DNA of 64,000 nt from contig JBCAQO010000014.1 of assembly GCA_039111635.1 (NCBI GenBank), positions 2,480,001 to 2,544,000 on the forward strand, in the 5' to 3' direction. Each line of letters starts with the position of its first letter. The first letter of the stretch is position 1. The translations under genes and the position numbers were made by a program. The stretch is from Heterobasidion occidentale (Eukaryota > Basidiomycota > Agaricomycetes > Russulales > Bondarzewiaceae). This document shows, one piece after another, positions 11,313 to 22,139 of this stretch. The notes beneath the pieces are model-generated. The model searched no databases. It was not told the origin of the DNA and saw only the letters and a list, made by a program, of their open reading frames with translations.

Positions 11313-12321
11313 TGATGAGCATGCACCCGCTCTGGGGTCCGGGGAAGGTATTCAGGAAGCTTTGGAGAAGCCGACCAGCTCTAGACGCGTACCAAAGACA
11401 CCAACTATTACTGAACATGGTCGGTCCCTACCCGACCAACCACAAGCCACCGAAGGACGTTCGGCAGCACTTGGGTCAGTTTGCCCACACTTCACGTACT
11501 TACCATGACCGCACAGGAGTGTTACGATAGGTGTTTACGAGATCGGAGCCAGTAGTCCATTTTGGCCGATGTGCTCCGGGAGTAGGTCGGTCCTTATCGC
11601 TTATCTTCCCAACTTCCACATGGTTGGTCAAACACAATCTTGTACCATTACTTGGCCACCCTAGTCGTACGTTACTATTTCCTTATTTTCATTGGTTCAC
11701 CAACGCCTGTTCCTGCTTTGGGACCCATATGGACATTTCACCTACCTTCTTATCTTTGCTGTTCACTGGGTCTTGGCGCTCGTTTGGTACTTACTCTCAT
11801 TTCTCATTTCAATATTTTACTTAGGGGCTCCGTTTACTATAAAACCCTACATACAACTCTAGAATAAACCAGCTTTCGCACCCCACAGTTCAGAGCTCAT
11901 TTGCACTCGTCTCAAACATTGAAATTGCCTTAGCCAACTTTAGCAAACTCGTCCTACTCATCGTTCGGCCTCGTTCGCGTTCGTACTCGTCCCTTCGCTC
12001 GTACCCCTCGTTCGTCTTCGTATATTGTCAGAGTCCCGTGTGACTCTTGAAGCACGTAGTTGTCAATCACAACACTACCCTCTCATCACCAATCGGCTCC
12101 CCGACCCGACCCGACCGACCAAACGTTTGGTCGGTGTTTGGTGCAGTCCCAAAACCATTCGGGCGCCTTAATCTCACCCTCCTCATTACTCTTCAGTGTG
12201 CCCTCGCCTTCTCAAGTCCTAACTAATGATTCCTTGTGTATTAGATACTAGCTCCAGCACCCCTGCATTAGAGGTTGTTTTGGTGTTGTGCTCGGCACTT
12301 AGAGCCACCTCTAGCGTATCA
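11313..12321 (+). repeat. LTR family C, plus orientation
   Basis: Starts TGATGAGCATGCACCC and ends CCTCTAGCGTATCA, about 1.0 kb. It contains a TATA-like CTATAAAACCCTACAT near 11838 and AATAAA near 11872, as expected for U3/R promoter and poly(A) signals. It sits at the end of the chromodomain coding sequence. It could be the 3' LTR of that element or a later solo insertion. No polypurine tract precedes it (GGATACGG) and flanking pentamers do not match, which favours a later insertion or recombination product. Confidence 0.75.
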
Positions 12322-12546
12322 ACGCGGTCCTAACACTTTGTGAAAAAAGAAACATGTAAGCACAAACTACAAGAAGAAGAACAGGAAAAGAGCTCATGGA
12401 TCACTCCTCCGAGGAGTCCTTAGCAACTGAATCTGAGTCGATGTCGACACACATCACACGTCCACTTGTGAACACCAGCTGCTCTAGCATATCTGTATGC
12501 TTTGGATCCTCTGTGCCCACAATACCCTGCAAATTTGTTAGCACGG
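12322..12546 (-). pseudogene. C-terminal fragment of the uncharacterised gene at 13630-15815
   Basis: Minus-strand text VLTNLQGIVGTEDPKHTDML, then EQLVFTSGRVMCVDIDSDSV and AKDSSEE before a stop, continues in a sensible frame from the broken end of the gene at 13630 (...KKIYLKTTT). The two parts are separated only by an LTR-C copy (12547-13629), so I read them as one gene interrupted by that LTR. The acidic Ser/Asp-rich ending is typical of a protein C-terminus. Confidence 0.55.
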
Positions 12547-13629
12547 TGATGAGCATGCACCCGCGCTAGGGTCCAAGGGAGGTATTTGGGAAGCTTTGGG
12601 GAGACACCGAACAGCGCTAAACGAGTACCAAAGATGCTGACTCGCACCGAACACGGTCGGTCCATACCCGACCAACCGCAAGCCACTGAAGGACGTTCAG
12701 CAGCACTTGGGTCAGTTTGCCCACACTTCACATACTTACCATGACTGCACAGGAGTGTTACGATAGGTGTTTACAAGATTGGAGCCAGTAGTCCGTTTCA
12801 GCCGATGTGCTCAGCGAGTCGGTCGGTCCTTATCGCTTATCTTCCCGACTTCCACGTGGTCGGTCAAATGTGATCTTGCACCATTACTTGGCCACCCTGG
12901 TCGTACGTTACTTCTTCTTTATTTTCATTGGTTCTCCAACGCCTGTTCCTGCTACCTACGCTTGGACAATGGATACCAAACGGTCGGGATTTCACCATCG
13001 CTGATTAAATTTTACCTTATCACCTTCGGAACCCATATGGACATCTCACTTACCTTCTTATCTTCTCTGTGCGCTAGGGCTTGGCGCCCGTTCGACATTT
13101 ACTCTCATTTTTCATCCGACATTTTACTTAGGGGCTCTGTTTACTATAAAAACCTACATACAACTCTGGAATAAACCAGCTTTCGCACCCCACAGTTCAG
13201 AGCTCATTCGCACTCGTCTCAAACATTGAAATCATCTTCGCCGACTTTCGCAAACTCGTCCTCCTTGTCATTTGTCCTCGTTCATGTTCGTACTCGTCCC
13301 CTCGCTCATACCCCTTGTCCGTCTTCGTATATTGTCAGAGTCCCGTGTGACTCTTGAAGCACGTAGTTGTCAATCACAACACTACCCTCTCATCACCAAT
13401 CAGCTCCCCGACCTGACCCAACCGACCGAACGTTTGGTCGGTGTTTGGTGCAGTCCCAAAACCATTCGGGCGCCTTAATCTCACCCTCCTCATTACTCTT
13501 CAGTGTGCCCTCGCCTTCTCAAGTCCTAACTAATGATTCCTTGTGTATTAGATACTAGCTCCAGCACCCCCTGCATTAGAGGTTGTTTTGGTGTTGTGCT
13601 TGGCACTTAGAGCCACCTCTAGCGTATCA
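12547..13629 (+). repeat. LTR family C, solo copy splitting a fungal gene
   Basis: Starts TGATGAGCATGCACCC and ends CTCTAGCGTATCA, 1.08 kb. It has the family TATA-like box (CTATAAAAACCTACAT, about 13145) and AATAAA (about 13172). From 13330 on it is nearly identical to the copy ending at 12321, so the two are recent relatives. The flanks (CACGG left, GTGGT right) are not an exact target duplication. Confidence 0.8.
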
Positions 13630-15815
13630 GTGGTGGTCTTAAGGTAGATCTTCTTCCACGACTTCTCCGTGGCCTTTCCGAGTGATTCAATGTATTCCAC
13701 AGTCTTGACGCCCCAATACTTCTGTGAGAATTGTTCTTCCTCTCCCTTGGGTGCCTCAAAGTTGCCTGTTGACCATTGAAGCAGTGTGTGCTCGGCCTGA
13801 AGCAAGATCATTAGTGCATGCATATTAACACATTCACAATCACTTACCACTACCGCTGAGAGCGCTAACGCTCCACTGGGATGGGCCTTGCACCTGAGAC
13901 TTGAAGGAATCATTGATATCTTGTTTTGGTGCATAGAGAATGCTTGTAAAACGATAGGTGATTGGAAAGCTCCTTTGAAGATCTGAAGAGCCGGTTAATA
14001 AGGCTCAGTGGCAAAAATATAATTACTCAGTTACAATGTACAGGATTTGCGATGTCACTCTCGTCAACATCCTCATAGATAGCAGGAACCCGACTAACCT
14101 TGGTTTTGGAAACAGCCCACTGTACATAGGCAGCACGTTCTTTGGCATCTGCATACAGGGGATCAGATTCCTAGAAGGCCCTCACCCCTTTGATGGCCTC
14201 TGTGGCAAAGTTTTTGTGCCAGATGTAAACACGCTACATCACATAGCATAGTTTATCACGGTGTGAGCAATGTCTGTTAGTACAAATACAAGAAGTCTAA
14301 TTTGGACATACCAAGTTGAAGACCGCCTTGTCTTTGATGGTGAGGATGTGCGGATGGCGGGGATACACCTTGTCCCATAGCTCTTGTGCTTTCTTGAGCA
14401 TGCCAGCACAGTCCCAATGGTTCTGTAAAGTTCCTAGAAAATCTAACCACATGTGAGTGAACAACGTATGCCAGGCCTCCAGAGTGCCGTTAGGGAGATC
14501 TGCAAGCATGAATTTCCTGTGTGGAATTTTCAAGGCCTTAGCGACAGGGGTTCTTGTGTTGACTACCCTCTTCAACTGGATGCCCTTCTTGGTTCCGATT
14601 CTTGGTGCAGAGACCGCGACAATAGGCTAGATATGATCAGTAACACAAAGCAGTGAGGCACAAATGTACGGCATACCTTCAAGTTGATCTTTATAGGTTT
14701 TACATCCTCGCCCTCCTTTATATCAGAGGCTTGCACCTCAGCATCTACCAGCTCAAAATCTCCCCACTGCTCTCGATGTCCCACTGGTTGAGCAGCAGCT
14801 TCCTTGCTGTTGTCTTTGTCTTGCAGACCTCCGTAACAAATTTTGAAGGGCATGATTGAATGCTGAGCAGCCTCGTCGATGTCGTTGGACTCATCAGAGC
14901 TGGGGGCATTGTCACCGGAGCTGACTTTGAGTAAGCAATGGGTGAGCGATAAGTTGTGTCTCGGCTGAGTAGGTGGAGGAGGTGCAATACTAAACTCTCT
15001 GGATGTGAAAGGCTCGGAATCTGAGGTGATTGGACTCTGGATGTCCGGTGTCTGATTGGCCTGAGGGGTCAGCGCAGCAGTGTGCTCGTGTGGTGGTGGC
15101 GGAGGGACCATCTTGATCCAATTGGCAATGAGGCCAGACATTGGTGTGTGGATCTTTTGTTTTTGGTTGTTCCTGGAAGGCAAGTTGATGTAAGTAAGCA
15201 ACATGTGATAGGAGATAGGAGATACACACATCTAATCAATGGTGGTCAACTTGCGCTTTGAGACATGAGCTTGAGCTTGAGGTGATGGACTGATGGTGTC
15301 AGCGCTTTCAAGGATCATGCACTGAGCCTCCACCTCTGCCCTGGTATTCCTCCTCTTCATTTGGTGATACTTGCCTTACTGACTTTCTTCTTGGGTTTAC
15401 TAGTCTTGTTTGACATCTCAACATCCCCCTGTACCTTGGCTCTACAATCAGAGAGTCATCAGCAAGTCCAATTAGGTGAGTACTGAAGATCACAATCCTT
15501 ACAAGATTCATCCAACATTGACGATGTTTTCTTTGAGACTGGTGCACAAGCTGTTTTCTTGATTGTCGAAGGTGGTGGGTACAACGCACTCTTGGCATAC
15601 TGAATTCGGTCAGTACGCACCTTGTTCTCCAGAGCTGCTACCTTACTAATGGCAGCTTTCTTTGCCTTTGTTGCTTTCCTTTCAGCAGCAGCCATTGCTC
15701 TTGTGTCTGCCTGCACTTCACCACTGGACCTTCGCAGAGATGTCATGTCGGGCATGCCAGGGTGAGCAAGCTTATTTGTAGTGTGAATGGATGGGGCCAT
15801 TGTGCTGAATTCCAA
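13630..15815 (-). pseudogene. Uncharacterised basidiomycete protein, multi-exon or frame-broken
   Basis: I recognise the style of an expanded Agaricomycete hypothetical family but cannot name it. N-terminus (15815 down): PGMPDMTSLRRSSGEVQADT, then an Ala/Lys-rich coiled coil (AAAERKATKAKKAAISKVAA). Next comes a Ser/Pro-rich acidic middle (15230-14750), a C-terminal half with WLDFLGTLQNHWDCAG and AQELWDKVYPRHPHILTIKD (14500-14320), then NFATEAIKGVRAF and YVQWAVSKTKVSRVPAIYED (14230-14070), and finally WKKIYLKTTT at 13630. Frames change at plausible short introns and at stops. It is cut by LTR-C and continues at 12322-12546. Function unknown; possibly itself part of a transposon. Confidence 0.5.
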
Positions 15816-16618
15816 GTCTTTTTTCAGTGTTGGGCATTGTCAACAGGAAGTGGGGCAATAACACATGGCCTTGCTCCAATCGTGACAAACTTCGGCTAAG
15901 GTTCAAAAATTCAGGCATGCTGGGGGTTGCACACTGGTTTCTTGGTCAGTAAATTCTTCCTCTCTGCTTACTTTGCACTGAACATATCCCTCCTACATCC
16001 TCTGCATCCACTACATGAGCGTTGTCCCATGGCACCTCCAAGGAAGAAGGCATTCTGGCGTCGGAACTTTGTCTGCACAACTCCAACAAGTGCCATCTGT
16101 TGATGGGGCTTTCTTTCACTCGGAGGACTCGCCCACCATCAAAATACCACCCACCCAATTGCACGTGATGCGCTGCATCCACCTGTACCACCTTAAACCT
16201 TTGATAATGGGGTAGAAGGAGACGCAGACCACATACCTGAACGCGCGTATGAGCAGCGACACCCCATCTTAGACGGTATGCTTCAACTGGGTGGGAATAT
16301 GCTGTATACTAACTGTTTGTTGGAATAGGAACACCCTGTGACAAGGATGGCAATGACCTCCTGCCAGGTACCCATCCTCCTCCGTACTCTACACGATTTG
16401 CTGGTGGCATCCCTCCCGACAAGAATGACTAGTCACTGTTCAACAATCGTCCTGAGTTTGAGATGGCCAACTTAATCTACTGCCGCAACCAAATGCCTGC
16501 AGATCAGATTGACAATCTCTTGGTCATCTGGGCCTCCACTCTTCCGGATGGCACCAACCCTCTGTTTGTGAATCACAACAACCTCTATGACAGAATCAAC
16601 GAAATTGCCATTGGAGAG
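15816..16618 (+). pseudogene. Plavaka-like transposase N-terminal fragment
   Basis: Plus-strand reading near 16350-16618 gives GTHPPPYSTRFAGGIPPDKN, an in-frame TAG at 16430-16432, then SLFNNRPEFEMANLIYC, RNQMPADQIDNLLVIW and NLYDRINEIAIGE. This matches the N-terminal pattern of Plavaka-type transposases (PF/YS.. F.. R.EFE.A.. L.. ..Q.D.LL). Upstream, 15946-16250 carries less certain blocks (HPLMRCIHLYHL-like). It stops exactly where an LTR-A begins. The next expected block, PWQCFTASYSG, is found at about 5540 on the minus strand beside another LTR-A piece. Confidence 0.6.
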
Positions 16619-17231
16619 TGTTACGAACTGCTCGTTCAGTAACCCAAGAGTAACAGGTTCTTCCCTAGGTCGCATAATGGACAGAGTGGTGGGTGAAGTC
16701 TCAACTGTATTAGAAGAATAATACAGGAGGAAATAACAGGGGTAGCAGTAGGAAGACCGCTACTAAACAAGGATCTGTATTCAAAGATACAAATAGATGA
16801 GGAGAATAGACTGAAGATCCTCAGCCTATTCTATGGGCCTTATAAACCGTATAGGGTCTAGGGTAAGAGTCCATGTGCTTCTCCAAGTACCCATCTCAGG
16901 AGAGCTGTGGTCGCCATCTCTCTCAGCCAGTGCCTACTCTTGTACTTCTCCAGTCGCCCCTTTCCATCCAGGTGCAACAAAGTGCTTACCCATAAGCCCT
17001 AAGCCCATGGCACATTTGTGCCTAACCCATGGCATGTGAATGCCTATCTCCCATACCCTACGTCCTGTCATATATCCTCTACCAATGTCTTGAAGAACCA
17101 TCAGTCCAGTCGGCTCTTAAGGACATGCCAAATACCTTGATGTATGCTCCGCAGTGGAGCCGCCTAGCATGTGATGCTTGATCTATCGGTTAGACCGACC
17201 CTGAAGGGCCCCGATAGGTCAAGTCATAACA
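16619..17231 (-). repeat. LTR-A, full copy: 3' LTR of element A
   Basis: 613 nt. The plus strand starts TGTTACGAACTGC and ends GTCAAGTCATAACA. In the element's (minus) sense it starts TGTTATGAC and is preceded by the polypurine tract at 17232-17251. Contains CCTTATAAACCG (TATA-like). One terminus is a near-palindrome: GTTACGAAC and GTTCAGTAAC can pair around TGCTC with a one-base bulge. Confidence 0.85.
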
Positions 17232-17251
17232 TTACCCCCTTTCTATGTCCC
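17232..17251 (-). promoter_or_regulatory. Polypurine tract of element A
   Basis: The minus strand reads GGGACATAGAAAGGGGGTAA directly before the LTR start TGTTATG. This is where second-strand synthesis would be primed, and it fixes the element's orientation as minus. Confidence 0.7.
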
Positions 17252-18036
17252 TGCACCTGAAGGGACAACTCGCTGCTTGCGAGCTTCATCGTCATTCCAT
17301 GTACAATTTGCTTTCTGGCCGTCCAAGGATCAGAATGTGTCTTTCCGATATGACTTTGTTTTCTGGGGCGAAGACCAACTTATGTTGTTTACAACGCCTA
17401 GGAGTTTTCCATCTCCGTTGAGCTGTTTGATATGGGTTCCTAGCAGTATCACCACAATACTGCGTCTCCTCTTGATGTTCTTCCTTCATCGGAACATTTT
17501 GTTGCAAAGCAAAGGGTTTCCAAGCCTGTCTTCGAACCAGGACTTTCTGGTACTGTTTGTTAAGGCAGTATTCCGCTCTGGCTGGTGTCCAGAAAGGTGT
17601 CACGTGCGAATGATTATGTGATGAATAGAAACATGTCTTGTGGGTGTATGTCATTCTTCTTCAGAATGCCGAAGGCCATGCTTCAGTGTTTCCAGGATAG
17701 ATCTTCTCCTCTGTGATCTCCGGTATCGAGGGGGACTCCAGGTGTGTGTGGGTTGATTGCTTTCTTAAGGCTTAGGCCCACCAACCTATGTGAATCCAGC
17801 AAGATCCCTTTGAAGATCCCTAACTCTGTCAGCCCTATACGGTGGCCCATCCAGGTTAGAGGTTGAGTGTTCGTCTAGTGTTTGTTTGTCACATGAGAGT
17901 GAGCATGCAGCCATGCTCCACATATTGAACATGAGGTAAGGATTTTGAAGAATAGACTTGTCATGTTCTTGAATAGACTTTGGTGCCCATATCGACGGTG
18001 ATTATTGTGGGGTCAGTGTAAGGTATGTCCTGGTAG

Positions 18037-19190
18037 TTTAAACATTGTGCCGGATGTTCCGTAGTTTTGCGTCTTTGCAAACGTCGGCTAGTTTATCCTT
18101 AAGTCATTGCAGACTGAGATTAGTTTATGCATAAGTTATTGTGGACTGCCCTGCTAGTTTAAACAACAAGGTTGTTGCGGACTATCTATCTCCAACGTAG
18201 GAGTACCTGTAAACAAGATAGCAGACTTTTCTGCATGCCAGAACATCCATCGGTGATGCGCATAGGGCCCTAGACCAGGTCCTACTTCTTGACAGGGTTC
18301 CCATTAAGGAAGATGGTGACGGTTTATGCTATATCAAACCGGATAACTTATAAAGTGGTGTCAGAATAGACTTGTAAAGCCAAAGCCTATTTTGACACAA
18401 CTCACATGGCCCTGTGATGAAGGGCAGCCCAGTTTAATGTCTTGGAGGACGGTCATAGTTTATAGTTGTTGTGGACATCCGCTATCGCCTGGCTTGAATC
18501 TCCTGAGCCTCGATAGATTTAATCCTCTAGGGTGAGGGTAGTTTAAGGTCATTTTGGACTGGTCATGGGACAACGAACTTGTCCCACAACCACGACTCCT
18601 ATGTCTGAAGGAGCAAGTAGTTTATCATCATTGCAGACTAGATCCATGTTATGGTGTCAACAATAATGTTGATTGACGATCCCTGTACTTGAAGGGACAG
18701 TAGTTTAATGTTGTTGTGGACTATTTGGACTAAAAGTGGTAATTACAGCTCCAATACGATCCCTAGAACAGAGGGACAATAGTTTAACGTCATTTTGGAC
18801 ATTTGAACTTGAGGCACAATCCCAGTTGCCTCTTGACTGGCCCTTGAAGCAGAATTTCTTGCTTCAGACTCCAAGGGTAGAATGGGTGCGCCATAGAGTA
18901 GTCGTGGTCCTGTAGGATGGCTAACAACCCACTCCCTGTTCCCAAACCCCTTGCATGGAATTGAACTGTGTCAACCCCATATTCTTTTACCGTAGGGCAT
19001 ATGGAATATGGAAGCACCTTGACATAGTCAGCAGGGTTCTGCAATGGTTAGGTCATCACTTCCACCACTTGCCAGAATACAACCACGCTCCGAGGGTCTT
19101 GGGAGCTTTAGCATCGTTTCGGACGATAACTAGTTTATAGTCATTGTGGACCAAGCCTTTTGTAGTTTTACATCGTTGCAGATGTAGGTG
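18037..19190 (-). repeat. Interspersed stem-loop motif array in element A
   Basis: About 14 copies of a word of the form TAGTTTA-(0 to 5 nt)-GTC-(4 to 6 nt)-GAC. Examples start near 18061, 18089, 18121, 18152, 18458, 18540, 18618, 18701, 18781, 19129 and 19163. The GTC and GAC parts can pair; in some copies the stem extends to ACGTC/GACGT. Spacing is 27-33 nt in clusters and 70-90 nt elsewhere, and the sequence between copies is not repeated. No open frame spans the region. Function unknown. Confidence 0.7.
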
Positions 19191-19699
19191 AAGTATTGAT
19201 CCTCATGGGCCTGTACTTGCTGGCAGGGTGTCGGTGCCTATTGCTTTGTCTTGGCATAAGGATACCCAGTCCTCCACGGTTGTCCCACTTGTTAATGTAG
19301 TTGACTCCTGCAGCAATAGCACAATAGATCCTCCAGGGATACACTTGATGGCAAGGTCCAACCCACCTCCCATCAATGCTCTATTTGATTTTGCAGTTGG
19401 CATCTGCACCCATGTTGATCCAGTACTTCTTATCTTTTCACATTTTAACGTTATGTAGGACGTGATTTGGCATCCTGTGCATAAAACCAGTACCTGCAAT
19501 GCAGAGGGTCCTTTCCTCTCCGTCATCTTTCAAGGCAAGGGGTTCCTCAACTCCCTTGTCTAATATCCTCCTCCAATGTCCCCATAGTCTCCATATCCTT
19601 CGTCCAGCCTGTAATAGGGATCAACGTTGTTGTAGTTTCCATCTTCAACCGTGTCCCATGCATCTAATTTGGCCTGAGTCCAGGCAGCAGTTCTTGGAG

Positions 19700-20627
19700 T
19701 TGGTTGTGGATGGTCTTGAGCTCATTGACTAGGACGAGCATGCACTCCTTCAGGTCAATGATTTTGAGGACGTTCCGGAGTCAGCGAATTTTGCAGTCAA
19801 GTTCCTCAAGGACTGCTTCTTCTGGGTTGGGGGTTTGCCCTTGTCCTCTGGTTTCCTTGCCTCTCGTTCCTCCTGTACCTCGGAGGATGCTCCTTATTGC
19901 TGCCTCCGGCATCCTGCCTGGCGGATTGTCCTGTCGACGTGGGAGGAAGGGCCTCTCGGTCTCTTCATGCCTGTTGTTGCACTGTGGTCCAGCAGGGTTC
20001 TGTCTGGGTGGCCGCGTTTCGACTTCCCGCAGACGGTACCTCCCCCTGGTTTTGTTGTTCCATGGTTGGACATGGAAGGGGTCAATCCGAACGGGAGGGG
20101 AGTGTATGACGTTGGTGCCGGATATGAGGGCAGGAAGGAGCTCCAGATTGATGAAGGAAGAAAACTCGTTGGGGTGAATAAGAAGGGCATATGCCCCATT
20201 ATTTCCTCTAGCATACCAGGAGGCGGCTCAATGATCATCTGCATAGGCCAAAAGCCTGACCTGGTCACTGGCATCCACAAGGCATTAGGGAATGTCACTA
20301 TTCTCGCTCCCCGGTTGCCCGCCGAGATTGTGGTGCGCTGGAGGAGTGCATCTCCTAATCCTTCCAACTCTCGGGGGTGCAGATCTCTACCACCGGCAAG
20401 GGGTCCTCCAGGCCCAGTAGTTGGTGCACTAGTTGTTGCTGGTTCTTGTATACCTGGTTCAGCAACTGTAGACAACGACAGGTCTACAAGGTTCCTTGGT
20501 CCTCCTCCACTTCTTGTCTCCTGTCTTGCGTCTCCTTGAGCCAGCGCTGTTGCTGGTCACGGAGGCATTGGAGGAGCAGGCCTTCCTTCTTCTTGATGTC
20601 TCTCATTGTGTTTGTCATGAGCTCCCT
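19700..20627 (-). pseudogene. Coding-like 5' region of element A
   Basis: The minus strand reads LHPRELEGLGDALLQRTTIS in the frame running 20475 to 19894, a block shared with the copy at 34488-35096. Frames shift several times; in the other copy the preceding part is a charged coiled coil. The best guess is a gag-like or accessory protein of the LTR-A family. No zinc knuckle or known domain is visible. Confidence 0.45.
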
Positions 20628-20697
20628 GTTACGAACTGCTCATTCAGTAACCCAAGAGTAACAGGTTCTTCTCTAGGTCGCACAATGGAGTGAGTGT
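20628..20697 (-). repeat. LTR-A stub (70 nt)
   Basis: Starts TGTTACGAACTGC and follows the family for about 65 nt, then is interrupted by another complete LTR-A at 20698. It is the remaining end of the 5' LTR of element A. Confidence 0.75.
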
Positions 20698-21308
20698 TGT
20701 TACGAACTGCTTGTTCAATAACCCAAGAGTAACAGGTTCTTCCCTAGGTCGCACGATGGATGGAGTGGTGGACGAAGTCTCGACTGTATCAGACAATGAT
20801 ACAGAAGGGAATAACGATTATTTCTCTGAAGGTTGGTATGTGAGGATACTGAGGAATGAAGTGTTCATATAGGAAGATACGAACAAACAAAGAGAATAGA
20901 CTGAAGATCCTCAGCCTATTCTATGGGCCTTATATACTGTATAGGGTATAGGGTAAGAGTCCGTATGCTTCTCCAGGTTCCCATCCCAGGAGAGCTGTGT
21001 GCGCCGTCTCTCTTAGCCGGTGCCTACTCTTGTACTTTTCTAGTCACACCAATCCATCCTGGTGCGACGAGGTGCTTACCCATAAGCCCTGAGCCCATGG
21101 CATGTGAATGCCTATCTTATCAATCTGCTATTCCCACGACCCTGTCATATAACCTCTACTGATGTCTTGAAGAACCATTGGTCCAGTCGGCTCCTAAGGA
21201 CATGCCGAATACCTTGATGTACACTCCGTAGTGGAGCCACCTAGCATGTGATGCTTGAACCATTGGATAGACCGGCCCCGAAGGGCCCCGATCGGTCAAG
21301 TCATAACA
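20698..21308 (-). repeat. LTR-A, full copy: 3' LTR of element B
   Basis: 611 nt. The plus strand starts TGTTACGAACTGC and ends TCATAACA, followed by TTACCCCCTTTCTAGG, the polypurine tract of element B read in complement. It is clearly diverged from the copy at 16619, including a different 20790-20880 segment, so A and B are not a single recent insertion. Confidence 0.85.
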
Positions 21309-22139
21309 TTACCCCCTTTCTAGGTCCCAACTCCTGAGGGGACTACTCGCCTTGAGCGAGCTTCATCGTCATTCCACATACAATTGCTTTCTGGTCGTCC
21401 AAATAGATCAGGATGCGTCTTCCCAATATGACTTCGTTTTCTGGGGCGAAGATCGACTTATGTCGTTTACAACACCTAGGAGTTTTCCATCTCCGTTGAG
21501 CTGTTTGATATAGAGTGCTGCGGTATCGCCACAATACTGTGTTTCTCCCCGGTGTTCTTCCTTCACCATTACGTTTTGTTTGAGTACACTCCTAGAGTCA
21601 ATAGGCAGCTGCTCGACCAGGACTCCCTGGTGTGTTTGGTAAGCCAGTTCCTTCTGGCAACAACGTGGAAAGGTGTCACATGCGAATGATCATGTGATGA
21701 GTAGAAACGCGTCTGTGGATGGGTGTGTGTTGTTCTTCTTCAGAATGCCGAAGGCCATGCTTCAGTGTTTCCAGGATAGATCTTCATCTCCTTGATCTCT
21801 GGTATCGAGGGGGACTCTAGGTGTGTGGGTTGATCGCTTTACTAAGGCTTAGGCCCACCAACCTATTGAGAGTGGATAGTTCTCGACTTGTTTTGAATCC
21901 GGCAAGACCCCTTTGAAGATCCCTAACTCTGTCAGCCCCATATGGTGACCCGTCCTGGTTAGAGATTGAGTGTTCGTCCAGAGTTTGTTTGTCACATGGG
22001 AGCGAGCATGCAGCCGTGCTCCACGTATTGAACACAAGGTAAGGATTTTGAAGAATAGACTTTGAACCCCATAATCTCTTGAATAGATTATGGTATCCAC
22101 CTTGACGGTAATTATTGCGGGGTCAGCGTAAGGTATGTC

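Larger units (their letters stand above)
17232..20627 (-). mobile_element. Element A: non-autonomous LTR element interior
   Basis: About 3.4 kb between two LTR-A sequences, with no protease, RT or integrase visible, so it would depend on proteins supplied elsewhere. It begins (in sense) with a coding-like region (20627 down to about 19700) related to 34488-35443. A gene-free middle follows, rich in the stem-loop motif annotated separately. Near the 3' end it has a conserved block (17280-17700) also found at 21320-21760. A polypurine tract lies at 17232-17251. Its closest relative is element B at 21309-23592 plus 33988-35443. Confidence 0.7.

Noticed and set aside
11313..11529. Treating the last 72 residues of the integrase frame (from MSMHPLWGPG) as part of the protein
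   Set aside because: These codons are the first 200 nt of LTR-C, found also at four unrelated places. The chromodomain ends before them.
12322..12335. A 14-nt match to the complement of the start of the nested gypsy LTR
   Set aside because: ACGCGGTCCTAACA equals the complement of 23593-23606, but the match stops there and the LTR start is itself palindromic. Too short to claim an LTR remnant.
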